A program made the position numbers and the translations under genes. Under the pieces are notes generated by a model. The model ran no database searches, was not told where the DNA came from, and was given only the letters and a program-made list of their open reading frames with translations. A DNA stretch of 64,000 nt from Tenggerimyces sp963762635 (GTDB taxonomy: Bacteria; Actinomycetota; Actinomycetes; Propionibacteriales; Actinopolymorphaceae), in the NCBI GenBank assembly GCA_963762635.1, contig CAVXLQ010000003.1:434001-498000 (forward strand), in the 5' to 3' direction. Each line of letters opens with the position of its first letter. Position 1 is the first letter of the stretch. This document shows, piece after piece, positions 15,474 through 25,098 of this stretch.

Positions 15474-15929
15474 TCAGTGCAGGACGAGCAGGACATGCTG
15501 GTTGTCGCCGTGCTGAACGAGGCCAGAACGTTCGAAGCCGAGCTTCTCCAGCAGCTTCACCGATCCGACGTTCTCCACGACCGGGTCCGCGTACAGCGGG
15601 CGGACCTTCTCCGCGTCCAGGAACAGCCGCAACGCCTGGGTGCCGATGCCTCGGCCCCAGTACTCCCGGCCGAGCCAGTAGCCGAGGAAGCGGCGGCCGT
15701 CGTCCTCGGTCCAGGCGATGGCGTTCCCGGCCAGCGAGCCGTCGGCGAGGATCGCCTGGACGAAGACGTCGGGATGGCCGAGGATCTGGGCCTTCCAGTG
15801 CGTCATGAACCGCGACCGCTCCCGTGGCTCGAACTTCGACCGACGGGTGGCCTCCTCGTCGTGCTCCTGCTCGAAAAACGTCTCCAGGTCCGCCTCGACC
15901 ACGTCGCGCAACCGCACATCCTGTCCCAT
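15474..15929 (-). CDS. GNAT family N-acetyltransferase
   Basis: A 151-residue acetyltransferase of the RimJ/RimL-like type. LRDVVEADLETFFEQEHDEEATR is the N-terminal block; the acetyl-CoA loop is WGRGIGTQALRLFL and the C-terminal VVENVGSVKLLEKLGFERSG is typical of the group. The ATG at 15929 starts at GQDVRLRDV as in homologues; one eight codons upstream is an alternative. The substrate (an amine on a protein, antibiotic or small molecule) is unknown. It may be co-transcribed with nothing else; selD ends 33 nt further upstream on the same strand. Confidence 0.85.
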   Translation of the reverse strand: MGQDVRLRDVVEADLETFFEQEHDEEATRRSKFEPRERSRFMTHWKAQILGHPDVFVQAILADGSLAGNAIAWTEDDGRRFLGYWLGREYWGRGIGTQALRLFLDAEKVRPLYADPVVENVGSVKLLEKLGFERSGLVQHGDNQHVLLVLH

Positions 15930-15962
15930 AACGGCAAGCCTCTCAGCGCCCACCGACAGAGG

Positions 15963-16973
15963 TCAGGAACGGACGACCAGCACCTGCTCCTGGCGCGGTA
16001 CGAGCTCGCCGATCACCGGCACGCCGGGCAGCTCGCCCGCCAGCAGCAGGCCGCCGGAGGTCTGCGCGTCGGCCAGCAACAACGCCTCGTCGGACGACAC
16101 CGCGGACAGGTCGGCGTACGGGGCGACCCACTCCAGGTTGCGCCGCGTCCCGCCGCTCACGTACCCCAAGGCCAGCGACTCCCGCGTGCCCGCCAGGTAC
16201 GGAACGGCCGAAGCCGACACCACCGCCGAAACCCCACTGGCACGCGCCAGCTTGTACAGGTGCCCGAGCAGCCCGAAGCCGGTCACGTCGGTCGCGCACG
16301 AGATCCCCGCCTCCACCGCCGCCTGAGAGGCGGAACGGTTCAAGGCCACCATGCTCGCGACAGCCTCCGGGAACACCTCGCCGGTCGACTTGTGCCGGTT
16401 GTTGAGCACGCCGACACCGAGTGGTTTCGTCAACGACAGCGGCAGTCCCGCCCGCCCAGCGTCGTTCCGCAGCAGCCGCGAAGGCGAGGCCACGCCGGTC
16501 ACCGCCATGCCGTACTTCGGCTCCGGGTCGTCGATGCTGTGCCCGCCCGCGACGTGACAGCCCGCCGCGTGCGCGACAGACACGCCACCACGGAGCACCT
16601 CGGCGGCCAACGCGGGAGGCAGCAGCGAACGCGGCCAGCCGAGCAGGTTCACCGCGACGACCGGCTGGCCGCCCATCGCGTAGATGTCCGACAGCGCGTT
16701 CGCCGCCGCGATGCGGCCGAAGTCGTACGCGTCGTCCACCACCGGCGTGAAGAAGTCGGCGGTCGCCAACAGCGCAAGGCCGTTCTCGATCCGTACGGCC
16801 GCCGCGTCGTCCCCACCGTCGAGCCCCACGAGCAGCTCGCCCGCGGGCGACTGCACAGGACTGACGCCTGCCAGCCCACTGACCAGCTCCTCGAGCTCAC
16901 CGGGCGGGATCTTGCAGGCGCACCCGCCGCCGCGGGCGTACTGGGTCAGCCGATACTCCATCGTCGCGGACAT
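15963..16973 (-). CDS. selD: Selenide, water dikinase (selenophosphate synthetase)
   Basis: A 336-residue enzyme making selenophosphate from selenide and ATP, the selenium donor for selenocysteine and selenouridine. The catalytic GGGCACK (15-21) has Cys18 and Lys21 in the positions of the essential Cys17 and Lys20 of E. coli SelD; the usual Sec is Cys here. Other landmarks are LATADFFTPVVDD, the AIR-synthase-like fold with GGHSIDDPEPKYG and CATDVTGFGLLGH. The start ATG at 16973 follows GGAAGG. No selA, selB or tRNA-Sec is in the window. The start is 36 nt from that of the divergent regulator. Confidence 0.93.
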   Translation of the reverse strand: MSATMEYRLTQYARGGGCACKIPPGELEELVSGLAGVSPVQSPAGELLVGLDGGDDAAAVRIENGLALLATADFFTPVVDDAYDFGRIAAANALSDIYAMGGQPVVAVNLLGWPRSLLPPALAAEVLRGGVSVAHAAGCHVAGGHSIDDPEPKYGMAVTGVASPSRLLRNDAGRAGLPLSLTKPLGVGVLNNRHKSTGEVFPEAVASMVALNRSASQAAVEAGISCATDVTGFGLLGHLYKLARASGVSAVVSASAVPYLAGTRESLALGYVSGGTRRNLEWVAPYADLSAVSSDEALLLADAQTSGGLLLAGELPGVPVIGELVPRQEQVLVVRS

Positions 16974-17009
16974 GGCGCCATCCTTCCGGTCCGTCGTTAC
17001 GCTCGGAAG

Positions 17010-19385
17010 GTGGATCGGGTCGCGATGCCGGAGCAGCTCCGGGCGGCGGGCGTCACGGCTCGCGAGCTGGACACGTTCTGGCTCGTCGCGGACCGCTTGC
17101 AGAACAGGGCGATCGCCGACCGGCTCACCGTCTCCGAACGTACGGTCGAAAGCCACATCTCGTCCCTGTTGCGCAAACTGGGCGGAACGAACCGGCTCTC
17201 GCTCGTCACCATGGCGGACGACCTGCGCGAGCGGCTCGACCGGCGCGACGCCAGCCTGCCGATGCCGCTCTCGTCCTTCGTTGGCCGCGCCGGCGAGCTG
17301 AAGGACCTCGCCGCACTGGTCGCCGCGCACCGGCTCGTCACGCTGACCGGACCCGCCGGAGCGGGCAAGACGCGCCTCGCCCTGCAGCTCGCCAGGACCA
17401 CCGACGCGCTACCGCCGGCGACGCTCGTCGACCTCGCCGCCCTGCCACCCGGGGGAGAGGTCGAACGCGCGTTCACCGACGCGCTCGGTATCGACGTCGA
17501 GGGCCGGCCGGCGCGAACGATCCTGCGCGACGCGCTCAGCGAGGGCCGGCACTGGCTGGTCGTCGACAACTGCGAACACGTCGCCGACGCAGTGGCCTCG
17601 CTGCTCTCGGTGCTGCTGTCCTCGACCAGGCAGGTCACCGTGCTCGCGACCAGCCACGGGCCTCTTCGGGTGGCGGGCGAGGTCGTGTACGAGGTGCCGC
17701 CGCTCGGCCTTCCACCCGAGTCCGCTGAGCAGGCGAACGACGCCGAAGCCGTCAGGCTGTTCGCCGACCGGGCAGCGGCCGCCGCACCAGGGTTCGAGGT
17801 CACCCCGGAGAACTCCCACGCCGTCGCGGCGGTCTGCCGCCGGCTCGACGGCCTCCCGCTCGCCATCGAGCTCGCCGCGGCCCGCATCCGTACGTTCTCG
17901 CCGGCCGAGCTGCTCGCCCGCCTCGACGACAGGTTCGCGTTCCTGACCGACGGCGCGCGGGGAACGGAGACGAGACACCGCACGCTGGAAGAAGCGCTCC
18001 GGTGGAGCTACGAGTTGCTCGACGACGACGAACGGCTCGTGCTCGAACGCTGCTCGGTGTTCGGAGGATCGTTCGACTACGACACCGTCGCGGGCGTCGT
18101 CAGCTACGCGCCGTTGACCTCTGCCGAGTTCGACCGCGCGTTCCCCCGTCTGCTGGACCGTTCCCTCGTCGTCTCGCGAAGGCGCGGGCAGGCGACGGAG
18201 TATCGACTGCTCGACAGCGTTCGGCATTTCGCCCACCAGCGACTCGCAAGCCGGGAGGGCGCGGAGACCGTACGCGAGCAGCACGCGAGGTACGTCTTCG
18301 CCAGAGCTGTCGGGTTGGGCGGCGCCGTGCGCGGGAGCGACCAGCCCACGGCGTTGGCCTGGTTCGACCGACGCTGGGGCGACCTCGTGGCGTCGATGAG
18401 CTGGGCGTTCGAGAGCGAGCAGTACGAGCTGGCCTGGACGTTCGTCGCGGGCGTCGGCACGGCCTGGGACGTCGTCGGCGTGCACGGCGTGCTGTTCGAC
18501 TGGCTGGACAGGCTCCTCGAACGGCCTTTGCCAGCAGGCGAGCTGGGCCAGGCGGCCGCGGTGACGGCGGCCATCGCGTTGTGCCAGCAGAGCTCGGCGA
18601 GGTCGATCGAGATCTCCGAGCTCGCCGACCTGGAGACGTCGCCCGCACTGACCTTGCTGGCGCGCGGCTGGGCGGGCGGCCGCGGTCCGAAGGCGGGTGA
18701 GGCCGACGCCCGCCGGCAGCTCCGCGAGGCGGCCGACCTGTTCGAGGCGGCCGGCGATCCCTGGCACCAGGCGTTCGCCCTGACCGGCCTGGCCGCCCTC
18801 GAGACGAACGCGGCGGCGGCGCTCGCCTGCTGCACGGAGAGCGCGGAGCTGTTCAGGCAGTGCGGCGACCTCGTGAAACGGGCGAACGTGCTGTACCACA
18901 TGGCGATGCGCGCCATCGAGTGGAACGTCCGCATGGACGAGGTCGGCGGCTGGATCGCCGAGGCTCGCGAGCTCGCGGAGCGCGCGGGCACCCGGCACGA
19001 GATCCTGCACGTGGCGATCGTGGACGCCGCGTTCCACCAGGCCCGCGGTGAGTACGATGTCGCGGAGGGACACTTTCGCGAGCTGCTGAGCGAGTTCCGG
19101 CGCCTCGACGACCGCCGTTGCGTGTCGCGCTGTCTGCGCGGGTTGGGCCTGGCGGCCACGCGTTCGGGCGACCTGGACGCGGCACGGCGGCACCTGACGG
19201 AGGCCGTACGTCTCGCCGCCGAGACTGGTCCGCGTCAGCGCGTGGTCGACGCCCTCGAGCTGCTCGCGAACGTCGAGACCATCGCCGGCCGACCGGATCG
19301 TGCTGAGCTCATGGTCAAGGTGGGCTCGGCCGACGACCCGGTGGCCGAGTTGGACACGCTCTTCGCGGCGAACATCGGCCAATAA
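17010..19385 (+). CDS. STAND regulator with N-terminal LuxR HTH, NB-ARC and TPR region
   Basis: A 791-residue signal-transduction ATPase. A LuxR-type helix-turn-helix is at the N-terminus (residues 15-68: VTARELDTFWLVADRLQNRA, then SERTVESHISSLLRKLG), the reverse of LAL proteins, which carry it at the C-terminus. Walker A is GPAGAGKT (114-121), Walker B VVDNCEHV, then GLPLAIELAAARIRTFSP of the NB-ARC module and a long helical TPR-like region. The GTG at 17010 follows TACGCT by 6 nt, suggesting a leaderless mRNA; an ATG five codons later is possible. It is divergent from selD and precedes a glycosidase-like gene it may control. Confidence 0.85.
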   Translation: MDRVAMPEQLRAAGVTARELDTFWLVADRLQNRAIADRLTVSERTVESHISSLLRKLGGTNRLSLVTMADDLRERLDRRDASLPMPLSSFVGRAGELKDLAALVAAHRLVTLTGPAGAGKTRLALQLARTTDALPPATLVDLAALPPGGEVERAFTDALGIDVEGRPARTILRDALSEGRHWLVVDNCEHVADAVASLLSVLLSSTRQVTVLATSHGPLRVAGEVVYEVPPLGLPPESAEQANDAEAVRLFADRAAAAAPGFEVTPENSHAVAAVCRRLDGLPLAIELAAARIRTFSPAELLARLDDRFAFLTDGARGTETRHRTLEEALRWSYELLDDDERLVLERCSVFGGSFDYDTVAGVVSYAPLTSAEFDRAFPRLLDRSLVVSRRRGQATEYRLLDSVRHFAHQRLASREGAETVREQHARYVFARAVGLGGAVRGSDQPTALAWFDRRWGDLVASMSWAFESEQYELAWTFVAGVGTAWDVVGVHGVLFDWLDRLLERPLPAGELGQAAAVTAAIALCQQSSARSIEISELADLETSPALTLLARGWAGGRGPKAGEADARRQLREAADLFEAAGDPWHQAFALTGLAALETNAAAALACCTESAELFRQCGDLVKRANVLYHMAMRAIEWNVRMDEVGGWIAEARELAERAGTRHEILHVAIVDAAFHQARGEYDVAEGHFRELLSEFRRLDDRRCVSRCLRGLGLAATRSGDLDAARRHLTEAVRLAAETGPRQRVVDALELLANVETIAGRPDRAELMVKVGSADDPVAELDTLFAANIGQ

Positions 19386-19442
19386 CGTAGCCAGGCTTGG
19401 GACTTCGTCCGACAATCGAAAGGGATCGCGGACGGAGGAAGC

Positions 19443-21332
19443 GTGACGAGGCTGTGGTGGCAGGACCCGTTCCGCATGTTCCAGACCAACCTCCGCGAGA
19501 TCGACGCCGGGTTCGACGTCGAACGGGTCGTGGACTATCTCGTCGAGTTCGGTGTCAACACCTGGTTGCTCAGCGTCGGCGGGATCCTCTCGAACTATCC
19601 GACTGACCTCGACTTCCAGACCCGCAACCCCTACCTCGCCAACCGCGCGTCCGGTGACCTCGTCGGAGACGCCGTCACCGAGGCGAAGCGTCGCGGCATC
19701 CGCGTGATGTCCCGGATGGACTTCTCGAAGGTCGACCACCGCCGCGCCGAGCTACATCCCGAGTGGTGCTTCGTCGACGCGGCCGGCGAGCACCAGGTCT
19801 ACAACAGCCTGACCAGCGTCTGCCCGAGCGGCGACTACTACCAGGAACGGCTGTTCGACGTTCTCACCGAGGTCCTCGACCGCTACGAGGTCGACGGGTT
19901 CTTCTGCAACTGGATGTCGTTCAACGAGGTCGACTACAGCCGTACGTATCGCGGTGTGTGCCAATGCGTTTCCTGCGTACGGAAATACGACGGCCAGCTT
20001 CCGGTCGACCGATCCTCGCCCGGATACGCGAGCTGGCAACGGTTCACCCGCGGCGTGCTCGACGACCTCACCGGACGGATCCGCGACCACATCGCCGCGC
20101 GAAGGCCGGAAGCGCCGCTCGTGCTGGGCGACCGCGCGGACATCGTGTTCCACGAGGCGAACAACGCGGTCGGCCGTCCGCTCTGGCATCACCGCACGAG
20201 CGAGGCCGTGAGCCTGGCGAAGACCTACCGGCCGACCGTGCCCGTGCTCACCAACTCGGTCGGGTTCGTCGACATGCCGTACCGGATGGCGGGCGAGGAC
20301 CCGAGCCACTTCGCGCAGTACCTCACCCAGGCCATCGCCCGCGGCGCCAACCCCTCGACGTACATCATGGGAACGCCGTTCGACAACCCGTACGAGTGCC
20401 TCGAGGTCGCCAGCGAGCTCACCAAGTTCCACCGCGACCATCACGAGATCTATCGCGACCTCGTTCCCGCCGCGGAGACGCTGCTGGTGCGGCCGGAGCC
20501 GGCGAAGGCCGAGGCGAGGGCGGAGTTCGAGGGGCTCTATCTCGCTTTGCTGCAAGGGCATGTGCCGTTCGACGTCCTCGGCGAGGAGCGGCTGGGCGAG
20601 TTCGACCTGGGCCGCTATCGCGCCGTCGTGCTGCCCGATCTCGGTGCGCTAGCGGCCCCGGACGGGCTCGACGCGTACGTCGCCGCCGGCGGTGCGGTCG
20701 TCGCGACCGGGCGGACCGAGTCGCAGCTCGCCTGCCTGCCGATCGAGCGGAGGCTGGCGAGGTACGAGTCGGAGGAGTCCACCAGATCCCTTCACCTGAA
20801 GGCGAAACACGTCCTGCCGGTGGTCGGCGCGTTCGACGTGGTCGAGCCGCGGGAGGGCGCGGAGACGGACTACCAGGTGCTGTCGCGTGCGCCGTACGGG
20901 CCGCCGGAGAAGACCCACGGGCATGTCGTGCTGGACCGCTACGGCCGGATCAGCGCCGCGTACGAACGAGGGCGCGCTGTGCTGCTGCCGTGGACCGTCG
21001 GGCGTGGGTTCCGCGAGGTGGGACTGGCCGCGTACCGCGACCTGTTCGTCGACGAGGTCGTCCGCGCCGGAGCGCCGAGGGTCGAGACCGACCTGCCGGA
21101 ACAGGTCGAGATCATGCTCGGCCGCTCGGCTGCCGGGACGGTGGTCCATCTGCTGAACAGGTCGGGCGACCAGCCACAGCGGTTCGCTCCGCCAACGCCG
21201 ATCGGCGAAGGCTGGTTGGCGATCGACGGAACGTTCCGCGCGCTCCACGCCGACCGCGTGCTGACGAGCGAGAACGGACGGGTCCAGCTGCCGCCGATCG
21301 GCCGGTTCGAGGTGCTGGTGACCACCCGCTAG
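19443..21332 (+). CDS. Glycoside hydrolase-like protein (GHL/beta-galactosidase-like TIM barrel)
   Basis: A 629-residue cytosolic protein with no signal peptide. The N-terminal 340 residues look like a TIM barrel of the hypothetical glycosyl hydrolase (GHL6) group: VVDYLVEFGVNTWLLSVGG, KRRGIRVMSRMDFSK, EVDGFFCNWMSFNEVDYS, with a CQCVSCVRKY cysteine pair found in the family. The middle part (YRAVVLPDLGALAAPDGLDAYVAAGGAVVATG) is the Rossmann-like trimerisation domain of GH42-like proteins, and a C-terminal beta domain follows. It starts with GTG 19443, 4-5 nt after GGAGGA. The substrate is unknown. It follows the LuxR-STAND gene by 57 nt and probably shares its transcript. Confidence 0.75.
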   Translation: MTRLWWQDPFRMFQTNLREIDAGFDVERVVDYLVEFGVNTWLLSVGGILSNYPTDLDFQTRNPYLANRASGDLVGDAVTEAKRRGIRVMSRMDFSKVDHRRAELHPEWCFVDAAGEHQVYNSLTSVCPSGDYYQERLFDVLTEVLDRYEVDGFFCNWMSFNEVDYSRTYRGVCQCVSCVRKYDGQLPVDRSSPGYASWQRFTRGVLDDLTGRIRDHIAARRPEAPLVLGDRADIVFHEANNAVGRPLWHHRTSEAVSLAKTYRPTVPVLTNSVGFVDMPYRMAGEDPSHFAQYLTQAIARGANPSTYIMGTPFDNPYECLEVASELTKFHRDHHEIYRDLVPAAETLLVRPEPAKAEARAEFEGLYLALLQGHVPFDVLGEERLGEFDLGRYRAVVLPDLGALAAPDGLDAYVAAGGAVVATGRTESQLACLPIERRLARYESEESTRSLHLKAKHVLPVVGAFDVVEPREGAETDYQVLSRAPYGPPEKTHGHVVLDRYGRISAAYERGRAVLLPWTVGRGFREVGLAAYRDLFVDEVVRAGAPRVETDLPEQVEIMLGRSAAGTVVHLLNRSGDQPQRFAPPTPIGEGWLAIDGTFRALHADRVLTSENGRVQLPPIGRFEVLVTTR

Positions 21333-21341
21333 CGTGACGGG

Positions 21342-22067
21342 GTGCATGGACAACTCGATGCGGCAGGCACGTTGGTCATCCTCGGCAACGCCCACCTGCG
21401 CGGCGTCCCGTGGCGAGAGGCCGGCGCGTTCGGCTTCGCGCACGTCTTCGACTTCCAGCATCACCTGTTCCGGCTGGACGGGAACCTGTCGCAGCCGGTG
21501 CACGAGTGGCCGACGCTGCTCACCGCGCAGGGCGTACGGCGATGCTTCCTCCAACTCCGGCCGCCCTCGGTGAGCGACGTCTGGGTGGCGGGCGCGCTGG
21601 GCACCGAGGTGCTCTGCCCCACCGATGACGGGTCGATCCGGTTCGAGGTGACGTTCGCTCCCGGACCCGCGGAGGAGCCGAAGATCAAGCAGCTGGTGCT
21701 CGGCGACGGGACGCGTGGGCCGGTCGTCGCCGCCCCGCCGAGTCCGCCGCTGGCCAACGCGGCCGCCGAGCTGGACGCCGCCCTCGTCGCCATCTCCGAG
21801 GTGGCGACCGGGCTGGGCCTGGTGGATCCGTGGGTGGCCACGTTCACCAGGGCTCGCGACGCGCTGACCACGACGCCGAACCCCGCGCTGCCTGGCTACA
21901 GCGAAGAGGCGTCGCGTCTGCACGCCGCCGCGTCGGCCGCCTGGGTGTTCGGCGCGATGGGCAGCTGGAACGACTATGTCCCCATGGCCGGACAGCCCGG
22001 CGTGGTGACCGACCGGCTCTACCGAGCCTGCCTGAACGGCTTCACCGCCGCGGTCAACGAGGCGTAG
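21342..22067 (+). CDS. Protein of unknown function, GHL-operon partner
   Basis: A 241-residue protein that I do not recognise. It begins HGQLDAAGTLVILGNAHLRGVPW and ends MAGQPGVVTDRLYRACLNGFTAAVNEA; there is no signal peptide, membrane helix or metal motif. The middle has a beta-rich part (RFEVTFAPGPAEEPKIKQLVLGDG) and the C-terminus is helical. GTG 21342 lies 9 nt after the end of the glycosidase-like gene, with GACGGG as a ribosome site, so it is in the same operon. Its end overlaps the end of the convergent SARP-type regulator by 14 nt. Confidence 0.7.
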   Translation: MHGQLDAAGTLVILGNAHLRGVPWREAGAFGFAHVFDFQHHLFRLDGNLSQPVHEWPTLLTAQGVRRCFLQLRPPSVSDVWVAGALGTEVLCPTDDGSIRFEVTFAPGPAEEPKIKQLVLGDGTRGPVVAAPPSPPLANAAAELDAALVAISEVATGLGLVDPWVATFTRARDALTTTPNPALPGYSEEASRLHAAASAAWVFGAMGSWNDYVPMAGQPGVVTDRLYRACLNGFTAAVNEA

Positions 22068-25000
22068 CGAGCGCGAACGACGCCGGATACTTCGGCGGCA
22101 GCAGGAGCACGGCCTCGTCGAGCTGGAGGTCGGTGAGGATCGACTCCCAGTGCCGCCGGCACTCGGCCGCGCTGGCCTCGTCGCCGGCCGCGAGCAGAAC
22201 GCGTTCGAGCTTGGCGATCAGCCGGACGACGTCGAGGGTCCCGGACACGTGATGCCAGACGTCGGCCGAAGCGCGCAGGAACCTGGCGGCGTCAGCCCAC
22301 CGGCCCTCGGCAGCGGCGAGATCGCCGAGCGCGTGCAACCCGTCCGGGTTGGGAATGGTCTCGGGCGCGTGCAGGTCGAGCACCGGTACGGCGGCCTCGA
22401 GCAGCTCGCCGGCCTCGGCGAGACGGCCCGTGTGGATGTGGACGTTCGCCCGTTGGAGCTGGCTGTACGCCGTGCCCAGCTCGTCGCCGTTGGACGCGCA
22501 GATCGCGGACATCTCGTCGAGGGCTTCGAGCGCTTCGTCGTGCTGCCCGGCCAGATCGAGGACCTGACTCAAGGCGAGCAGGCTGATGCCGAGCTGCCGA
22601 GACGGGCCCTCGGCGCGGGCCGCGACGACGCCCTCGGCGATCAGCGGCAAGCCTTCGGCGATCTTGCCCTGGTCGGTGAGGACGGCGCCGAGCTCCATGC
22701 GGAGGCTCTTGCGCATGCCCGGATCCTGATCGGGGACGTCGATCGCCATCGCGCGTTCGAGGAACTCGATCGCCTCGGCAAGTCTGGCAAGACTCTTGGC
22801 CGCCCAGGCGCTACGCAGCAACGCTTCCTGCTGGGCGTTGGGGTCCCCGAGCTCGCGGGCGGCCTCGTACTTCTGCGCGGCGATCGCGGGCAGCTCGCTG
22901 AACCGGGCGCGTTGGGCGTACGCCGTGAACAGCTCGCCCAGCAAGCGGATCCGCAGGTCGAGGCCGGACCGCTCCGGGGCGAGCCGCAGCGCCGTCTGCA
23001 TGAGGCGTTCGCGGTCCTGGTCGTAGGCGCGCAACGTGAGGAAGCCCGCGAGCCGCATCGCCAACGTCCCCGCGAGCTCGAAGTCGTGGAGTCCGTGGGC
23101 CAGGTCGAACGCGGCGAGCAGGTTGGACAGCTCGACCTCGAACCAGGCCGCCGCGGAGTCGCGGGCGACGTCCGCCGCGCGCACGGGTGCGTCCGGCGCG
23201 GACAACCCGCGAGCCGACACCCGTCCGTGCATGAGCTTCCCGTCGGCGATCGAGGCGAGGCCGAGCCAGCCGGCGACGACGCGGCGGAGGACGGCGTCGC
23301 GTTCGTCGTACGGCTCCTCGTCGAACGCGTGCTCCCGCGCGAACTCCGCGATCAGGTCGTGCAACCGGTACCTGGCCTGGTCGACGGCGTCGCGGCCGAT
23401 CGGCTCGATCAGGTGAACGTCGGTGAGCTGGTCGAGCAACCGGCTGGCGTCGGCACCGATCAGCTCCTCGGCCACCCAGAGCGGCCAGCTGTCCATCGGT
23501 AGCAGCCCGAGGCGGCGGAACAGTTTGCGGCATGGGGGATCGAGCGACTCGTACGTCAGTGCGATCCCCGCACGGACGTCGATGTCGCCGATGGCGAGCT
23601 CGTCGAGCCGCGCCCGTTCGTCGGTGAGCCGTTCCTCCAGCTCGCTGAGCCGCCAGGACGGATTGGCCGCGAGCCGTGCGCCGGCCACGCAGATCGCGAG
23701 CGGCAGGAAGCCACACAGCTCGGCGATCGACTCCGCCGCCGACGGTTCGCGACCGGCGCGTTCCGGGCCGACGATCGCGACGAGCAGCCGCGTCGCGTCC
23801 GCCGGCAACAGCCGGGCCACCGTCCAGCGTGGCGCGGGAGCGAGCGCGGCGAGGCTGCGGCGTGAGGTGACGAGCAGACCGCAGCCGGAGCCGCTCGGGA
23901 TCAGCGGGCGGATCTGCTCCTCGTTCGCGGCGTCGTCGAGGACCACGAGAACGCGACGATCGGCGAGCGCGGTGCGATAGCGGGCGGCCCGTTCCTCTTC
24001 GCTGGCGGGAATCTGCGAGCCCGCGACGCCGAGCGAACGCAGGAACCGGCCACTGAGCTCGTGGGCGGAGATCGGTGTCTCCTGGCTGCCGCGCAGGTTC
24101 GCGAACAGCGTGCCGTCGGGGTAGGTCGCGCCGAGCCGATGCGCGGCGGCGAGCGCCAGCGCCGACTTTCCGACGCCACCCGAGCCGACCAGCAGGGCGA
24201 TCCTGGTCGGCTCACCGGGTTCGCGTCGCTCGTCGCCGAGCCGGTCGACGAGCTCGTCGAGGACCTTCGTCCGACCTACCAACGCGGCGGTGAGTGCGGG
24301 CAGCTCGCGCGGGACGACCTGCCGGACTGGGGCCGGTTCGGCGAGTGGATCGCCGGCGCGGATCTCGCGTTCCAGCCGCCGCAGGTCCGCACCGGGCTGG
24401 ACGCCGAGGTCGTCGCCGAGCCGGCGAAACGCCTGTTGGTAGGCGTCCAACGCGTCCGCTCGACGGCCGTCCAGAACGAGGGCGCGCATGCGGAGCTCGT
24501 AGAGGTACTCGCGATACGGATGCTCCTCGACCAGCAGGGCGAGCGCGTCGAGGACGGCCTGGTGGTGGCCGAGCGCGAGGCGGGACTCGAGCTGGGCGAT
24601 GGTCTCGGCGAGACGTTCGTCGTGCAGACTCTGGCGAATCGTTCCGGCGAGGTCGTCGCCGATGCCGGCGATCGCTGGTCCGCGCCAGTGGCCGAGGGCG
24701 TCGGTCGAAGCGGCGAGAGCGTCCTGGTGGTCGCCCTTCTCGCGGGCGGTGCGGGCACGTTCCGCGTCGCGACGGAAGTCGGTCAGGTCGATCCGGTGGT
24801 CGCCGAGCTTGAGCTCGTACCCGAGCGGCCGCGTCTCGATCAGATGCTCGTCGAACGCGTTCAGCCGACGGCGCAGGTTGCGGATCATGTTGTGCACCTG
24901 GGCGCGGGCCGACTGCGGTGGGTCGTCGGGCCAGAGCGCGTCGATGAGCCGTTCGACCGGCACGACGCGGTCGGCGCTGAGCGCGAGCAGGGCGAGAACG

Positions 25001-25080
25001 TACGCCTCGCGGGCGCTGCCGACGGCCACCGACGCACCGTCCGCCTCGACGACGACGGGTCCGAGGATGCCCAACCGCAT
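22054..25080 (-). CDS. SARP/AfsR-type transcriptional regulator with NB-ARC and TPR domains
   Basis: A roughly 1,008-residue regulator of the AfsR class. Residues 1-95 form the OmpR-like winged helix (AYVLALLALSADRVVPVERLIDALW), 100-245 the bacterial transcriptional activation domain (LYELRMRALVLDGRRADALDAYQ), then an NB-ARC ATPase with Walker A GSGGVGKS and Walker B VLVVLDDA, and a long TPR region from about 650. Such proteins activate secondary-metabolite or metabolic genes in response to nucleotides or phosphorylation. ATG 25080 is 7 nt after TAGGGT, suggesting a leaderless start; a GTG three codons earlier also exists. It follows the DUF2306 gene by 18 nt on the same strand. Confidence 0.9.
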   Translation of the reverse strand: MRLGILGPVVVEADGASVAVGSAREAYVLALLALSADRVVPVERLIDALWPDDPPQSARAQVHNMIRNLRRRLNAFDEHLIETRPLGYELKLGDHRIDLTDFRRDAERARTAREKGDHQDALAASTDALGHWRGPAIAGIGDDLAGTIRQSLHDERLAETIAQLESRLALGHHQAVLDALALLVEEHPYREYLYELRMRALVLDGRRADALDAYQQAFRRLGDDLGVQPGADLRRLEREIRAGDPLAEPAPVRQVVPRELPALTAALVGRTKVLDELVDRLGDERREPGEPTRIALLVGSGGVGKSALALAAAHRLGATYPDGTLFANLRGSQETPISAHELSGRFLRSLGVAGSQIPASEEERAARYRTALADRRVLVVLDDAANEEQIRPLIPSGSGCGLLVTSRRSLAALAPAPRWTVARLLPADATRLLVAIVGPERAGREPSAAESIAELCGFLPLAICVAGARLAANPSWRLSELEERLTDERARLDELAIGDIDVRAGIALTYESLDPPCRKLFRRLGLLPMDSWPLWVAEELIGADASRLLDQLTDVHLIEPIGRDAVDQARYRLHDLIAEFAREHAFDEEPYDERDAVLRRVVAGWLGLASIADGKLMHGRVSARGLSAPDAPVRAADVARDSAAAWFEVELSNLLAAFDLAHGLHDFELAGTLAMRLAGFLTLRAYDQDRERLMQTALRLAPERSGLDLRIRLLGELFTAYAQRARFSELPAIAAQKYEAARELGDPNAQQEALLRSAWAAKSLARLAEAIEFLERAMAIDVPDQDPGMRKSLRMELGAVLTDQGKIAEGLPLIAEGVVAARAEGPSRQLGISLLALSQVLDLAGQHDEALEALDEMSAICASNGDELGTAYSQLQRANVHIHTGRLAEAGELLEAAVPVLDLHAPETIPNPDGLHALGDLAAAEGRWADAARFLRASADVWHHVSGTLDVVRLIAKLERVLLAAGDEASAAECRRHWESILTDLQLDEAVLLLPPKYPASFALATPR

Positions 25081-25098
25081 ATGCCGCACCCTACGGGG

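Noticed and set aside
15063..17009. Upstream extension of the LuxR-STAND gene to a protein of 1,440 residues
   Set aside because: The extension runs across the DUF4185, GNAT and selD genes and gives Arg/His-rich sequence typical of GC-rich antisense frames; the helix-turn-helix starts naturally at 17010.
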